A stretch of 64,000 nt of DNA from GWE2-51-13 sp942492825 (GCA_942492825.1 OW818635.1:682001-746000), one strand, 5' to 3'; shown: positions 16,611 to 25,852, counted from the stretch's first letter. Notes: generated by a model from the sequence alone, not told the origin. A program made the numbers and translations.

Positions 16611-17405
16611 TTATCCTTGCGGAAACAATCCCACGACGATTTCTTCAAATTCAACACTGACGATTTCTTCAACGCTTCCCTGATCCGCCAATTCGTTGTA
16701 GATTGGTCGGATCGGCAATTTCCCTAACACCGGGATATTGTAATTGGAGGCAAACTCATCCAGTTTGCTTTGACCGAATGGATACATTTTTTCACCGCAG
16801 TGTCCGCATTCCATATAGCTCATGTTTTCGATGATACCCAAGATCGGAATGTGCATCTGGTTGGCCATCGAGACGGCCTTCGATACGATCATCGAAACCA
16901 AATCCTGCGGGGTCGTTACCAGGATGATTCCTTTGAGTGGTAACGATTGATATACCGTCAAAGGTACATCGCCCGTACCCGGAGGCATATCGACGTACAT
17001 CACGTCCACGTTGCCCCAGAGGACATCCGTGTAGAATTCTTTGACGGCGGTGCCGATCATCGGACCGCGCCATAATACCGGTGTGTCATCGTTATCCAAC
17101 ATCATGTTTGAACTCATCAATTCGATACCTGTTTGCGTGATGGCCGGATAGATCCCATCCTCATCCCCGCGTGCGTTTTCCGTGATTCCGAACATCTTGG
17201 CCATCGACGGTCCGGTGATGTCGCCATCCAAGATCGCGGTCTGGAAACCCAGACGTTGCGTATGGGTCGCCAATAAACTGGTGACGGTCGATTTCCCGAC
17301 ACCGCCCTTACCGGAAACGATCGCGATCATCGTATCGATCTTCGTCGTTTTCTTCGGTCGCGCAAAGAACGGATTGAACTTCGGGTCTAACTGCTTCTCA
17401 CTCAT
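16611..17405 (-). CDS. mrp: Mrp/NBP35-family iron-sulfur carrier P-loop ATPase
   Basis: A 264-residue P-loop protein of the Mrp/ApbC/NBP35 group, which carries or transfers Fe-S clusters. The deviant Walker A is SGKGGVGKSTVTS, switch motifs include DGDITGPSM and DMPPGTGDVPLT, and the two cluster cysteines lie in MECGHCGEKMYPFG (CxxC). The N-terminal MIP18/DUF59 domain of E. coli Mrp is missing, as is common in Gram-positive homologues. Placed directly before cysE, it suggests a sulfur/Fe-S transcription unit. Confidence 0.9.
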   Translation of the reverse strand: MSEKQLDPKFNPFFARPKKTTKIDTMIAIVSGKGGVGKSTVTSLLATHTQRLGFQTAILDGDITGPSMAKMFGITENARGDEDGIYPAITQTGIELMSSNMMLDNDDTPVLWRGPMIGTAVKEFYTDVLWGNVDVMYVDMPPGTGDVPLTVYQSLPLKGIILVTTPQDLVSMIVSKAVSMANQMHIPILGIIENMSYMECGHCGEKMYPFGQSKLDEFASNYNIPVLGKLPIRPIYNELADQGSVEEIVSVEFEEIVVGLFPQG

Positions 17406-17420
17406 GTCTGTACTCCTTTA

Positions 17421-17443
17421 AAGAAAACCCCGCATAACGGGGT
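17421..17443 (-). terminator. adhE terminator
   Basis: ACCCCG and CGGGGT form the stem on the minus strand, followed by TTTCTTT. It lies about 50 nt after adhE and before mrp. Confidence 0.7.
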
Positions 17444-17491
17444 CGGTTTTCGTTACCGTATTAGTTTAGCACACTGCGAATTCAAATTCTA

Positions 17492-20155
17492 TTAAAGCGT
17501 TCCGTAATACGCCTTCTCAAGAATCAAACGCATATCGCTAACCAAAGGTAAACGTGGATTACAAGGGGTACATTGATCCTCATAAGCTAACATGGCGACG
17601 CTATCCGCGTCTTGAAGGAATTGTTGCTCGGTAATGTTTTGGTCCTTCAAAGTCATCTTGATACCGACTTGAACGGCCAAATCCGCACAAGCTTGCGCGT
17701 ACGAGCGAACGCCTTCTTCGATCGTGGATGCGGGAAGACCTAACAACTTCGCAAGATTCGCATATTTCTCATCCGCCTGATAGACATTGTATTTCGGCCA
17801 AACCGAAGGTTTGCCTGGAAATGTTCCGTTGAAACGGATGACATGCGGAAGCAGGATGGCGTTGGCACGACCATGGGGAACATGCCAGGTACCGCCGATT
17901 TTGTGTGCGATCGAATGGTTGATGCCGAGAAAACTGTTCGCAAAGGCCATGCCCGCGATCGTCGAGGCATTATGCATCTTTTCACGCGCTTCCGGATCGT
18001 TTTTTCCGTCCGCTACCGCCCGTGGTAAATAATCAAAGACCATTTTGATGGCTTGTAAGCAAAGTCCGTCGGTGAAATCGCTGGCCAAGGTCGAAACATA
18101 CGCTTCGGTCGCATGGGTCAAAACATCCATGCCCGTATCCGCGGTCACGCCGGCCGGCAAGTTGGCGGTGAAGGTCGCATCGACGATCGCGACGGTCGGG
18201 GTCAACGAATAGTCGGCCAAGGGATATTTCTTATTGACGCGCTTGTCGGTCAAAACCGCAAACGGAGTGACTTCGCTCCCCGTACCGGAAGTGGTCGGGA
18301 TACAAACGAGTTGCGTTTTCTTGCCCAGTTCGGGATAACGGAAGGCACGCTTACGGATGTCCATGAACTTCTGTTTCAGATCGTCGAAGTCGACTTCCGG
18401 ATGTTCGTAGAACAGCCACATCCCTTTCGCCGCATCCATCGGAGAACCTCCACCCAAGGCGATGATGGTGTCCGGTTTAAACGCGTTCATCAGTTCGAAA
18501 CCTTTACGGACGGTATCCATCGAAGGATCCGGCTCGACATCACAGAAGAGTTGGATCTGCACTTTATTGCGACGCAAGTTGAGTTGATCTACGATCTTGG
18601 CATAGTGACCTAAATCGACCATTGCCCGATCGGTCACCACGAACACCCGTTCGATATCCTTCATTTGCTGGAGGTATTGGATCGAGTTGCGTTCGAAGTA
18701 GATTTTCGAGGGAATCTTGAACCATTGCATATTGTTGTTACGTCGACCGATGCGTTTGATGTTGAGCAGGTTGATGGCCGAAACATTGTTGGAGACGGAA
18801 TTGTGACCGTACGATCCGCAGCCTAAGGTTAAGGACGGAATGAATGCGTTGTAGACGTTGCCGATGCCGCCGAAGGTCGCCGGAGAGTTCCATAGGATAC
18901 GGATGGCTTGGCATTCTTTTCCGAACGCTTCCGCGATTTTCTTGTCGGTGGTATGGATCGCAGCCGAGTGGCCTAGTCCGTTGAAGGCAACCATTTCGCG
19001 GGCATATCGAAGTCCATCTTCCGTCGAATCGCTGACGATAAACGCAAGCACCGGAGAAAGTTTCTCTTTGGTACACGGTTCGTTTTCGCCGATTTCCTTG
19101 ACGTTGACGCCTAAGATCAATGTGTTTTCCGGGACTGAGATACCGGCTTGTTCGGCGATCCAAAGCGCGGATTTCCCGACGACTTTCGGATTTAAGTTCG
19201 CTTGCGGAACGCAGGCACCGCTTGTTGCGCTGACACCGAACATATAGGTTTCAAGTTTGGCTTTTTCTTCATCATTGACGAAATATACCCCGTAGCGCGT
19301 AAAGAGCGAAATGGCTTGATCGGCGATCTCACGGTCGATGATCACGGCTTGTTCGGAAGCACAGATCATCCCGTTATCGAAGGCTTTGGATAAGACGATA
19401 TCGTTGACCGCTTGACGCACATCGCAGGTCTTTTCCATATACGCCGGAACATTCCCCGCTCCGACGCCAAGCGCCGGTTTTCCGCATGAGTACGCCGCCT
19501 TCACCATCGCATTCCCGCCAGTCGCAAGGATCGTGGCGATGCCATCATGATTCATCAAAAACGCGGTGGCTTCTTTGGAAGGATGTTCGATCCATTGGAT
19601 ACAGTCTTCCGGAGCCCCGGCTTTGACGGCCGCTTGATAGACGATGCGAGCGGATGCGGCCGAACAATTCTGCGCTCCCGGATGGAAAGAGAAGATGATC
19701 GGATTGCGGGTTTTCAGCGCGATCAAACATTTAAAAATCGTGGTCGACGTCGGATTAGTGACTGGCGTAATTCCAGCGACCACACCGACAGGTTCGGCGA
19801 TTTCCGTGATTCCGGTGACTTCGTCTTCACGTACGATTCCGACGGTTTTTAAGTGACGCATATCGTTCACAACATATTCGCAGGCAAAGAGATTCTTGGT
19901 CGCTTTATCTTCGAAGACACCCCGTCCGGTTTCTTTGACAGCCATCATCGCAAGTTCGCCATGTTGGTCCAAGGCTGCGACCGAAGCTTTCGCGACGATG
20001 TAGTCGACTTCTTCCTGGGTTAATTGAAGAAATTTTTCAAGCGCGGTTATCCCGCGATCAACCAAAGCATCAACTTCTTTTTTCGCCAGTTCTTCGACGT
20101 TCATTGTACTTGTTTCCAATGCTTCCGTTTGCGTATCCGTAACTTTTCTTGCCAT
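17492..20155 (-). CDS. adhE: Bifunctional acetaldehyde-CoA/alcohol dehydrogenase
   Basis: An 887-residue fermentative enzyme that reduces acetyl-CoA to acetaldehyde and then ethanol, regenerating two NAD+. The N-terminal half (about 1-440) is a CoA-acylating aldehyde dehydrogenase with the catalytic cysteine in NGMICASEQ. The C-terminal half (about 450-880) is an iron-dependent alcohol dehydrogenase with GGGSPMDAAKGMW and the iron histidines in HSIAHKIGGTWHVPHGRAN. The internal ATG near 20155, preceded by GAGGG, is preferred over the GTG at 20188, because the promoter at 20195-20223 would place the transcript start almost on that GTG. A Rex-like site lies upstream. The presence of AdhE argues for an anaerobic mixed-acid or ethanol fermentation. 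Confidence 0.96.
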   Translation of the reverse strand: MARKVTDTQTEALETSTMNVEELAKKEVDALVDRGITALEKFLQLTQEEVDYIVAKASVAALDQHGELAMMAVKETGRGVFEDKATKNLFACEYVVNDMRHLKTVGIVREDEVTGITEIAEPVGVVAGITPVTNPTSTTIFKCLIALKTRNPIIFSFHPGAQNCSAASARIVYQAAVKAGAPEDCIQWIEHPSKEATAFLMNHDGIATILATGGNAMVKAAYSCGKPALGVGAGNVPAYMEKTCDVRQAVNDIVLSKAFDNGMICASEQAVIIDREIADQAISLFTRYGVYFVNDEEKAKLETYMFGVSATSGACVPQANLNPKVVGKSALWIAEQAGISVPENTLILGVNVKEIGENEPCTKEKLSPVLAFIVSDSTEDGLRYAREMVAFNGLGHSAAIHTTDKKIAEAFGKECQAIRILWNSPATFGGIGNVYNAFIPSLTLGCGSYGHNSVSNNVSAINLLNIKRIGRRNNNMQWFKIPSKIYFERNSIQYLQQMKDIERVFVVTDRAMVDLGHYAKIVDQLNLRRNKVQIQLFCDVEPDPSMDTVRKGFELMNAFKPDTIIALGGGSPMDAAKGMWLFYEHPEVDFDDLKQKFMDIRKRAFRYPELGKKTQLVCIPTTSGTGSEVTPFAVLTDKRVNKKYPLADYSLTPTVAIVDATFTANLPAGVTADTGMDVLTHATEAYVSTLASDFTDGLCLQAIKMVFDYLPRAVADGKNDPEAREKMHNASTIAGMAFANSFLGINHSIAHKIGGTWHVPHGRANAILLPHVIRFNGTFPGKPSVWPKYNVYQADEKYANLAKLLGLPASTIEEGVRSYAQACADLAVQVGIKMTLKDQNITEQQFLQDADSVAMLAYEDQCTPCNPRLPLVSDMRLILEKAYYGTL

Positions 20156-20194
20156 GTTTTTCCCTCTTGTGATTTTTTTATCTTTCACGATTAG

Positions 20195-20223
20195 AGTCTA
20201 CCAAGGAGGAAAATTGATGTCAA
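20195..20223 (-). promoter_or_regulatory. adhE promoter
   Basis: A perfect TTGACA (20218-20223), a 17-bp spacer and TAGACT (20195-20200) on the minus strand. Confidence 0.7.
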
Positions 20224-20229
20224 GTGACT

Positions 20230-20247
20230 TTGTTATTATTTTATCAA
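20230..20247 (-). promoter_or_regulatory. Rex-like redox operator upstream of adhE
   Basis: The minus strand reads TTGATAA-AATA-ATAACAA. This matches the Rex half-sites TTGTTAA-N4-TTAACAA known from anaerobic Bacillota with one mismatch in each half. It abuts the adhE -35 element. Rex senses NADH/NAD+ and is a known regulator of adhE in such bacteria. Confidence 0.5.
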
Positions 20248-20335
20248 GTAAACGCTTTCAATATTTTCATTTGACTAAGTTGTGATTTCCCCGCTAAAAC
20301 TAATCACCTTTCGACTGTTTTTCTCACAATCCCAA

Positions 20336-20358
20336 ACAAAAGAGTCCTTGCGGACTCT
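20336..20358 (-). terminator. Terminator after the prepilin-like gene
   Basis: AGAGTCC/GGACTCT with a GCAA loop is followed by TTTTG on the minus strand. Confidence 0.7.
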
Positions 20359-20370
20359 GATAAGAATAAA

Positions 20371-20685
20371 TTAATTTAACGCGAACGGCGCGGCATATAT
20401 CTTACTACCGAAGGTACAACGGAATGTCAGTATTTCGGTTCCAAGGTGTGTCGCTTCGATGACACTTCCCTCCAAGGTCGGTAGATCGACGTCCACTCCG
20501 TTGGCATTGTATAAATCCAGCGCATAGACGGAATACATTGTCCGACAATTGGCTTGGTCAGTGGCTTCTTGGGCAAGTTCTACATATCCGACAAGCTTTG
20601 GTATGATCAGCATCGCCAAGATGGCGATCACGGCGAACACGATCAACATTTCGATTACCGTAAATCCTTGATTCCCTATTTTCAT
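20371..20685 (-). CDS. Type IV prepilin-like (pseudopilin) protein
   Basis: A 104-residue protein with a class III signal: a six-residue basic leader ending KIGNQG, the processing site G/FTVIEM with the glutamate at mature position 5, and a 22-residue hydrophobic helix ending IIPKLVGY. The ATG at 20685 is preceded by GTGGGG. The globular part is short, with two cysteines (NCRTMY and TFRCTFG) that could form a disulfide. The form is that of ComGC or minor pseudopilins used in DNA uptake, pili or type II-like secretion. It stands alone: no prepilin peptidase, ATPase or other pilin is in this window. It has its own terminator. Confidence 0.8.
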   Translation of the reverse strand: MKIGNQGFTVIEMLIVFAVIAILAMLIIPKLVGYVELAQEATDQANCRTMYSVYALDLYNANGVDVDLPTLEGSVIEATHLGTEILTFRCTFGSKIYAAPFALN

Positions 20686-20818
20686 GTGATTTACCCCACT
20701 AAGTCGATTTTTACGCAGTTTAGTGTACATGTCAATACATGTGTGAAAACTTCAACAAGGTTTTATATGGTTTTTTAATATTAGTGGATCATATCCGACA
20801 TTTTCAACGCAAAATAAA

Positions 20819-20844
20819 TAAAAAAAAACGGGGTTTCCCCCGTT
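20819..20844 (-). terminator. Terminator of the uracil permease gene
   Basis: AACGGGG/CCCCGTT on the minus strand is followed by at least eight T, six nt after the stop codon. Confidence 0.85.
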
Positions 20845-20849
20845 ATGAA

Positions 20850-22151
20850 CTAGTTGCGTTTGAAACTTAACATCAAGTTAAGCACGATACCGAAGAGCGA
20901 TGCGGTTGCGATGGCCGGTAAGTTGAATCCGAACGCCGGAATCATACCGTTGGCGAAACCGAAGGTGCCGCCTAAACCGATGGTGAGGATGACAGCGATG
21001 ACAGCCAAGGTCTTCGAATCGAACATGTCGACTTTACGTTCGATCATGATGGCGATTCCCTGTGCTCCGATGATACCGAAGAGATAGATACAGGCACCGT
21101 TGATGACCGAGGAAGGAATCGTTAAGACCAATGCGCTTAAAGGATTAACGAAAGCGATGATCATCGTAATGACCGCTGCGGTTCCCAAGACCCAAACCGA
21201 GAAGTTCTTCGTGATCGCCATGGTCGAAAGGTTTTCGCCGTAGTTGGTACCGGCAGGTCCGCCGATCAAGGAGGAAACGATATCGCCGACCCCGTCGCCG
21301 ATAAGATTCAATCCGAGCTTTTCGGCGATCGGATGATGTTTCGCATTCTTCTTCTTCGCTAAGTCATTGACATAGATATCCAATTGAAACAAGTGAGCGG
21401 TCGATTCGGGAATCGTCGCGATCGCGATCGGCATGATGGCGATGACGGCCGGCCAATAAATCGTCGGTAAGGTGAAATGCGGAGCTTGTAAGACCGGACC
21501 GGAAACGACCGGTGTGAAGTCGACCATACCTAATGCGATGGAAACCGCGTATCCGACCAGAATCCCAAGCAGGATCGGAAGTTGCGCCCAGACACCTTTC
21601 AAGTAGACCGAGAACAAGATGGTTGAAAGCAAGGTAATCAATGCGACGATGACCGCGTTGTTTGAGGCGACGCCGTTAACCAGAACCGCATTGGTCATCG
21701 CGACCCCCGTCAACGAAATCCCGATGACGATGGCGATGGATCCGGTAACTGTCGGAGGCAAGACCCGTTCGATCGCTTCACGACCGAAACGCGATACGAC
21801 CAATCCGGCCAAGATCGAAACCAAACCGGACATGATGATCCCGAACTGAGCCTGCGAAATCAAGGCATCCGATGCGGGAACGCCGAACTTCGCACCGGTG
21901 ATACCGGCGATCGCGGCGATGTATGCGAAACTTGAACCATAATACAAAGGAATTTTGCCTTTGGTGATGAAGATGAAACATAGGGTGGCAAATCCGCTGG
22001 CGAAGATCGTGGTGCTGACATGGAATCCGGTCAACAATGCGACCAAAACCGTGGCGGGAAACATAACTAAGATTTGTTGTAGAGCGAATAGGATCATCTT
22101 CCACACGGGTGGACGTTCTTCAGGCAAATAACCGGTGACTAGCTGACTCAT
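20850..22151 (-). CDS. uraA: Uracil permease (NCS2/UraA family)
   Basis: A 433-residue membrane symporter of the nucleobase-cation-symport-2 family. The ATG at 22151 has AAAGGAG at proper distance; the longer frame would read through the attenuator and is rejected. Family signs include QQILVMFPATV in the first helix, the substrate-coordinating glutamates in PESTAHLFQLD and in GGPAGTNYGENLSTMAITKN, and about 14 helices with two short re-entrant segments. The PyrR-type attenuator upstream supports uracil rather than purine transport. It imports uracil for UMP salvage. Confidence 0.92.
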   Translation of the reverse strand: MSQLVTGYLPEERPPVWKMILFALQQILVMFPATVLVALLTGFHVSTTIFASGFATLCFIFITKGKIPLYYGSSFAYIAAIAGITGAKFGVPASDALISQAQFGIIMSGLVSILAGLVVSRFGREAIERVLPPTVTGSIAIVIGISLTGVAMTNAVLVNGVASNNAVIVALITLLSTILFSVYLKGVWAQLPILLGILVGYAVSIALGMVDFTPVVSGPVLQAPHFTLPTIYWPAVIAIMPIAIATIPESTAHLFQLDIYVNDLAKKKNAKHHPIAEKLGLNLIGDGVGDIVSSLIGGPAGTNYGENLSTMAITKNFSVWVLGTAAVITMIIAFVNPLSALVLTIPSSVINGACIYLFGIIGAQGIAIMIERKVDMFDSKTLAVIAVILTIGLGGTFGFANGMIPAFGFNLPAIATASLFGIVLNLMLSFKRN

Positions 22152-22202
22152 GGGTCTTTCTCCTTTTCCCTTTCGGGGTTTCCTCGTATGGTCCGTTTTT
22201 CC

Positions 22203-22235
22203 TAAAAAAAGGGTTCGTGCGTACACGGACCCTGG
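22203..22235 (-). terminator. Attenuator terminator of the uracil permease leader
   Basis: AGGGTCCGTG/CACGAACCCT forms a 10-bp stem with one G-T pair and a TACG loop, followed by TTTTTTT on the minus strand. It lies in the 5' leader 52 nt before the start codon. Confidence 0.85.
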
Positions 22236-22300
22236 TTTCGGCAAAACCACGTAGCGCCTTGCCGACCTCTCTGGATCGACTTAAAGGACCATTACTGCGG
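22236..22300 (-). promoter_or_regulatory. PyrR-binding RNA / pyrimidine attenuator
   Basis: The minus-strand leader contains GATCCAGAGAGGTCGGCAAGG (near 22257-22277), flanked by CCTTTAAGTC. It matches the conserved PyrR anti-antiterminator loop (UCCAGAGAGGYU) of Gram-positive pyr operons. Followed by the terminator at 22203-22235, it should let UMP-bound PyrR reduce expression of the permease. Confidence 0.85.
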
Positions 22301-22364
22301 TTATTTTAGCATGCTTTACGTATCTTGCATAGAATCTTTTTGTGAAACTTAAAATAATCTCGAT

Positions 22365-24746
22365 TTAGTCCTTATCCGGACCAAAGTCACGGAATTCTTC
22401 CAACAGATCCAACAAATCAGGAAGTCGCATCGGTTTGGCGAAATAATACCCCTGCATATAATCACAACCATAGGATGATAGGATTTCGGCTTGTTGTTCG
22501 GTTTCCACACCTTCCGCAAGCGTATCGACACCAATGTTGTGCGCCATGATCAAGATCATCTCGGTCATCGACATCTTATTGTCCGAGGGACGTAAGTTTG
22601 CGATGAAGGAACGGTCGACTTTCAGGAGGTCCATCGGCAAATGGTGCAGGTAAGATAACGACGAATACCCCGTCCCGAAATCATCGACAGAGACGCCGAA
22701 ACCATAAGCACGCAAACGTGTCAACGTATTTGTTAAGTCCGGAAGGTAGTTTACCGGGATATTTTCGGTGATTTCGATTTCGATCCATTTCGGATTCACC
22801 TTGTGTTTTTCAACGATCGCAATCAACTGTTGGACAAACCCGCCTTCTCTGAGTTCGACCGGTGAGGCGTTGATCGCCATAATGTAGTGAGCCCCAAACG
22901 CCGTATTGATTTGCTGAATCACACGACATGCCTCGTTTGCTACCCAAGCACCTATTTTGAGGATTTGCCTGGTTTCTTCCGCAACCGGAATAAAGTCGTT
23001 GGGAGACACGTTTCCAAGGACTGGATTATTCCATCGCAGTAATGCTTCGAAACCGCGGATCCGTTTCTTATCGATCGATACTTGGGGTTGAAATACCAAG
23101 GAAAATTCGTTGCGATCCAACGCCGGACGTAATTGTTGTTCAAGGTTCATCCGAACTTTGACTTTCGACTCCATCACCGCATCGAAGAAAACATGGGCAT
23201 CCCTTCCCTTTTCCTTGGCATCGTACATCGCCATATCGCAGCAACGGATCAACGTATCGAAATCCGTTCCGTCATTGGGGTAAATACTGATTCCGATACT
23301 TAACGTGAGATAGATTTCACGCTCATTCATAAGTATGGGATGTTGGGTCATAATTTTGATCTGCGATACAACTTCGGACAAGCGATCCTGATTTTCCACG
23401 ATATCGCACACCAACATAAACTCATCCCCGCCAAGACGAATGACTTCTTCCTTCAATCCAATGATTTCATTTAGACGTTTTCCAAACTCAATCAGTAAAG
23501 CATCCCCCAATTCATGTCCGAAGGTATCGTTGATATTCATAAAGTTATCGAAATCCAAGTTGATCAGAGCGAAATGCGCATTTGCTTCTTCGATCCACGA
23601 AGGAAATAACACCTTTCGTAAGTAATTACGATTGTGAAAACCGGTCAACCCATCATGAAATGCGATGTCTTCCAGTTGTCGGTCGCGATGTTCGATCTTC
23701 GCCATCATCGTACGGAAGCTTTCCGCGAGTCGTTCGAATTCGATATAATTATTTTGCTTCGGAAAGATTCCGAAGACACCATCGGCGATATTGCGTGTTA
23801 AGAGTGTAAGACTATCGATTTCCTTGACCAACGAACGGGTCAAAAAACCTGAAATCAGTAAGAATATAAAGGTTATCAAAACTAAGATCCCAAAGAAAAC
23901 AGCGAGAACATACGTCAATATCGCCATCGCATGATCTGTCGTTTCGAAGACAGATACATACCATCCGGTCAACTGTAGACGATTGACGGAAAGGATCATG
24001 GCGGTATCATCGATCGATAATCGGGCGTCGAAGTCTTGCATCTCCAACATCGAACGCACAAGTCCGACATTCGGGTCGATGCGCCGTTGGTTCACCAAAT
24101 CCAAATTGCGGTTGACGATATAAACGCCGTTGACATCGGTGATCGCGATCGAAATATCTTTCGTGAACTCTGCGATGAAGCGTTGCGATAGCGAGGTGAT
24201 GTAGGATAAGTCGAGATTGCCCGCAAGTACGCCGTTTTGAAATGGAATCGCGATGAATACGGAGGGTGACTTCGACGCCGCGGAAATCATCGGTTTTGAC
24301 CAATACTCGACACTCCCCGATTTGATCGCATCAAAGTAGTCTGCCGAACTTCGATCATAACCGATCTCCGATGTCTGACCCGGTAAGGTCAAGAGGACAA
24401 TTCCTTGATCGTCGATCACTTCGATCGTTTCAAAGAATCCCGAGACTTGATTTTGCTTGTTTAACCAAAAACTTAAGGTTTCGCGATCATGGTTGTCAAA
24501 CGACATCGTCGAAAGCGAAGTACGGATCATCTTCAAAACATCGACAGGACGTGAGAGCATTTCATCCATACTGGTAGCGACCGAAGTGGCGATCCCGTTA
24601 TTACGCGAAATAACATTTCGGTAGAGTGAATCAGAAAGGATCTTCACTGTGAATCCTCCGACCAATAAGAGAGTCAAAGAGACCACAAGCGTCTCGATCC
24701 CGAAGATCGAACGGAACAGACTTTTCGCTTTTTTGTTTCTTCTCAT
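22365..24746 (-). CDS. Membrane GGDEF-EAL c-di-GMP enzyme with extracellular sensor
   Basis: A 793-residue protein: helix 1 (about residues 16-38), an extracytoplasmic dCache-like region (about 40-275), helix 2 (about 280-305), a HAMP-like linker, GGDEF (about 355-520) and EAL (about 535-785). The cyclase motif is intact in VIRLGGDEFML. The inhibitory RxxD site upstream reads GLKE and is lost. The phosphodiesterase motifs are also intact: GFEALLRW, the glutamate in EITENIPV, DDFGTGYSSLSYL and AEGVET. Both activities are therefore possible. The start overlaps the stop of the upstream binding-lipoprotein gene by 4 nt, so the two are coupled. The likely role is to convert an external ligand signal into c-di-GMP changes. 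Confidence 0.9.
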   Translation of the reverse strand: MRRNKKAKSLFRSIFGIETLVVSLTLLLVGGFTVKILSDSLYRNVISRNNGIATSVATSMDEMLSRPVDVLKMIRTSLSTMSFDNHDRETLSFWLNKQNQVSGFFETIEVIDDQGIVLLTLPGQTSEIGYDRSSADYFDAIKSGSVEYWSKPMISAASKSPSVFIAIPFQNGVLAGNLDLSYITSLSQRFIAEFTKDISIAITDVNGVYIVNRNLDLVNQRRIDPNVGLVRSMLEMQDFDARLSIDDTAMILSVNRLQLTGWYVSVFETTDHAMAILTYVLAVFFGILVLITFIFLLISGFLTRSLVKEIDSLTLLTRNIADGVFGIFPKQNNYIEFERLAESFRTMMAKIEHRDRQLEDIAFHDGLTGFHNRNYLRKVLFPSWIEEANAHFALINLDFDNFMNINDTFGHELGDALLIEFGKRLNEIIGLKEEVIRLGGDEFMLVCDIVENQDRLSEVVSQIKIMTQHPILMNEREIYLTLSIGISIYPNDGTDFDTLIRCCDMAMYDAKEKGRDAHVFFDAVMESKVKVRMNLEQQLRPALDRNEFSLVFQPQVSIDKKRIRGFEALLRWNNPVLGNVSPNDFIPVAEETRQILKIGAWVANEACRVIQQINTAFGAHYIMAINASPVELREGGFVQQLIAIVEKHKVNPKWIEIEITENIPVNYLPDLTNTLTRLRAYGFGVSVDDFGTGYSSLSYLHHLPMDLLKVDRSFIANLRPSDNKMSMTEMILIMAHNIGVDTLAEGVETEQQAEILSSYGCDYMQGYYFAKPMRLPDLLDLLEEFRDFGPDKD

Positions 24747-25852
24747 GGGATGTGCTCAAACTTTCCATCAGCGACACGTAACTTGTAAATCGGACGAATC
24801 ACATCCCCAAACGAATCAAAGGTAAAGGTACCGTTGATCAAGGTATACGAAGATTTTCGCAAGATTTCTTTCTTCACAATGAGCGGATCGGCGGACAACG
24901 TCGTCGTGATCGCATCCGCGACGATCATAACCGCCTCATAGGCCAATACCGACGCGAAGGTCGGTTGTAATCCATATGTATCGACATACGTCGCAACAAA
25001 CCCATCGAAATCTTGGATCCGGGCATCGTCACGGATGTAATTGACCCCATAGACCCCTTCCACGGCTTTCCCGCCAAGTCTCATCAGATCATTGGTCATC
25101 GCCCATGCGGGTAAAAACATCGCAGGATGAAAATCGACAAGCCGAAAGTTCTGCGCAAAATTAGCGCATTCATCCGCCGAACTGACGATGACGACACCCT
25201 GTGTCGTTAACGCTTTTAGTTGATTCGCAATCACGCGATGATCGACGTTCCCTGGATCGTAACCGATGATCCCAATGATTTCTCCGCCATTGCGTGTCAA
25301 CTCATCGGTGATCCGATCGATGATCACGGTCGAAAAAGCCGTATTGGCCATGGAATGGATGATCGCCACGCGCTTTACGCCGACATCCAGCACGTTTTGC
25401 GCGATCAACTGTGCTTGCGTTTCATTGCTTGGGATCAAACGTAGAAAGTTATCGTCGATTCCCGTCCATTGGTCCGCCGCGATCGTCGGGCTGATCATTA
25501 AAGCATGCTGTTTGTTTATATAGGTGAGCGCCTGTTGTGCGACTCCGCTGATCATATGACCTACGATGATCGAGGTTCTTTCACTTAGGAATTCTTGGTC
25601 CATCTGGAGTGCGGTTTGCGGATCATTTTTGTCATCTTTGATCGATAGAATCAGTTTCTTACCTAAAACGCCACCCTCATCGTTGATTTGATCGACGGCC
25701 AACAGTGCACCGTACATACCGCTCTGCGCAAGTTCCGAACCGGTACCGGACAGTCCCCCCACATAACCGATCGTGATGGTTTGCGTAGTCGAACATGCAG
25801 AGAACTGCAGCAGTAAGATCGCAAGTGTGAGGCTGAGGAACGTTTTTCGCAT
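24743..25852 (-). CDS. LivJ-like (Peripla_BP_6) substrate-binding lipoprotein
   Basis: A 369-residue type I periplasmic-binding-protein fold of the branched-chain amino acid/amide class. It has a signal peptide with a lipobox ending FSAC and mature start CSTTQTITIGYVGG, then the family's GYVGGLSGTGSELAQSGMYG and GGVLGKKLILSIKDDKNDP. The GHMISGVAQQAL and VIVSSADECANFAQNF segments line the cleft. No permease or ATPase gene is near. The gene is coupled instead to the GGDEF-EAL gene, so it probably acts as a ligand-binding co-receptor and not in transport. The ligand is unknown. Confidence 0.88.
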   Translation of the reverse strand: MRKTFLSLTLAILLLQFSACSTTQTITIGYVGGLSGTGSELAQSGMYGALLAVDQINDEGGVLGKKLILSIKDDKNDPQTALQMDQEFLSERTSIIVGHMISGVAQQALTYINKQHALMISPTIAADQWTGIDDNFLRLIPSNETQAQLIAQNVLDVGVKRVAIIHSMANTAFSTVIIDRITDELTRNGGEIIGIIGYDPGNVDHRVIANQLKALTTQGVVIVSSADECANFAQNFRLVDFHPAMFLPAWAMTNDLMRLGGKAVEGVYGVNYIRDDARIQDFDGFVATYVDTYGLQPTFASVLAYEAVMIVADAITTTLSADPLIVKKEILRKSSYTLINGTFTFDSFGDVIRPIYKLRVADGKFEHIP

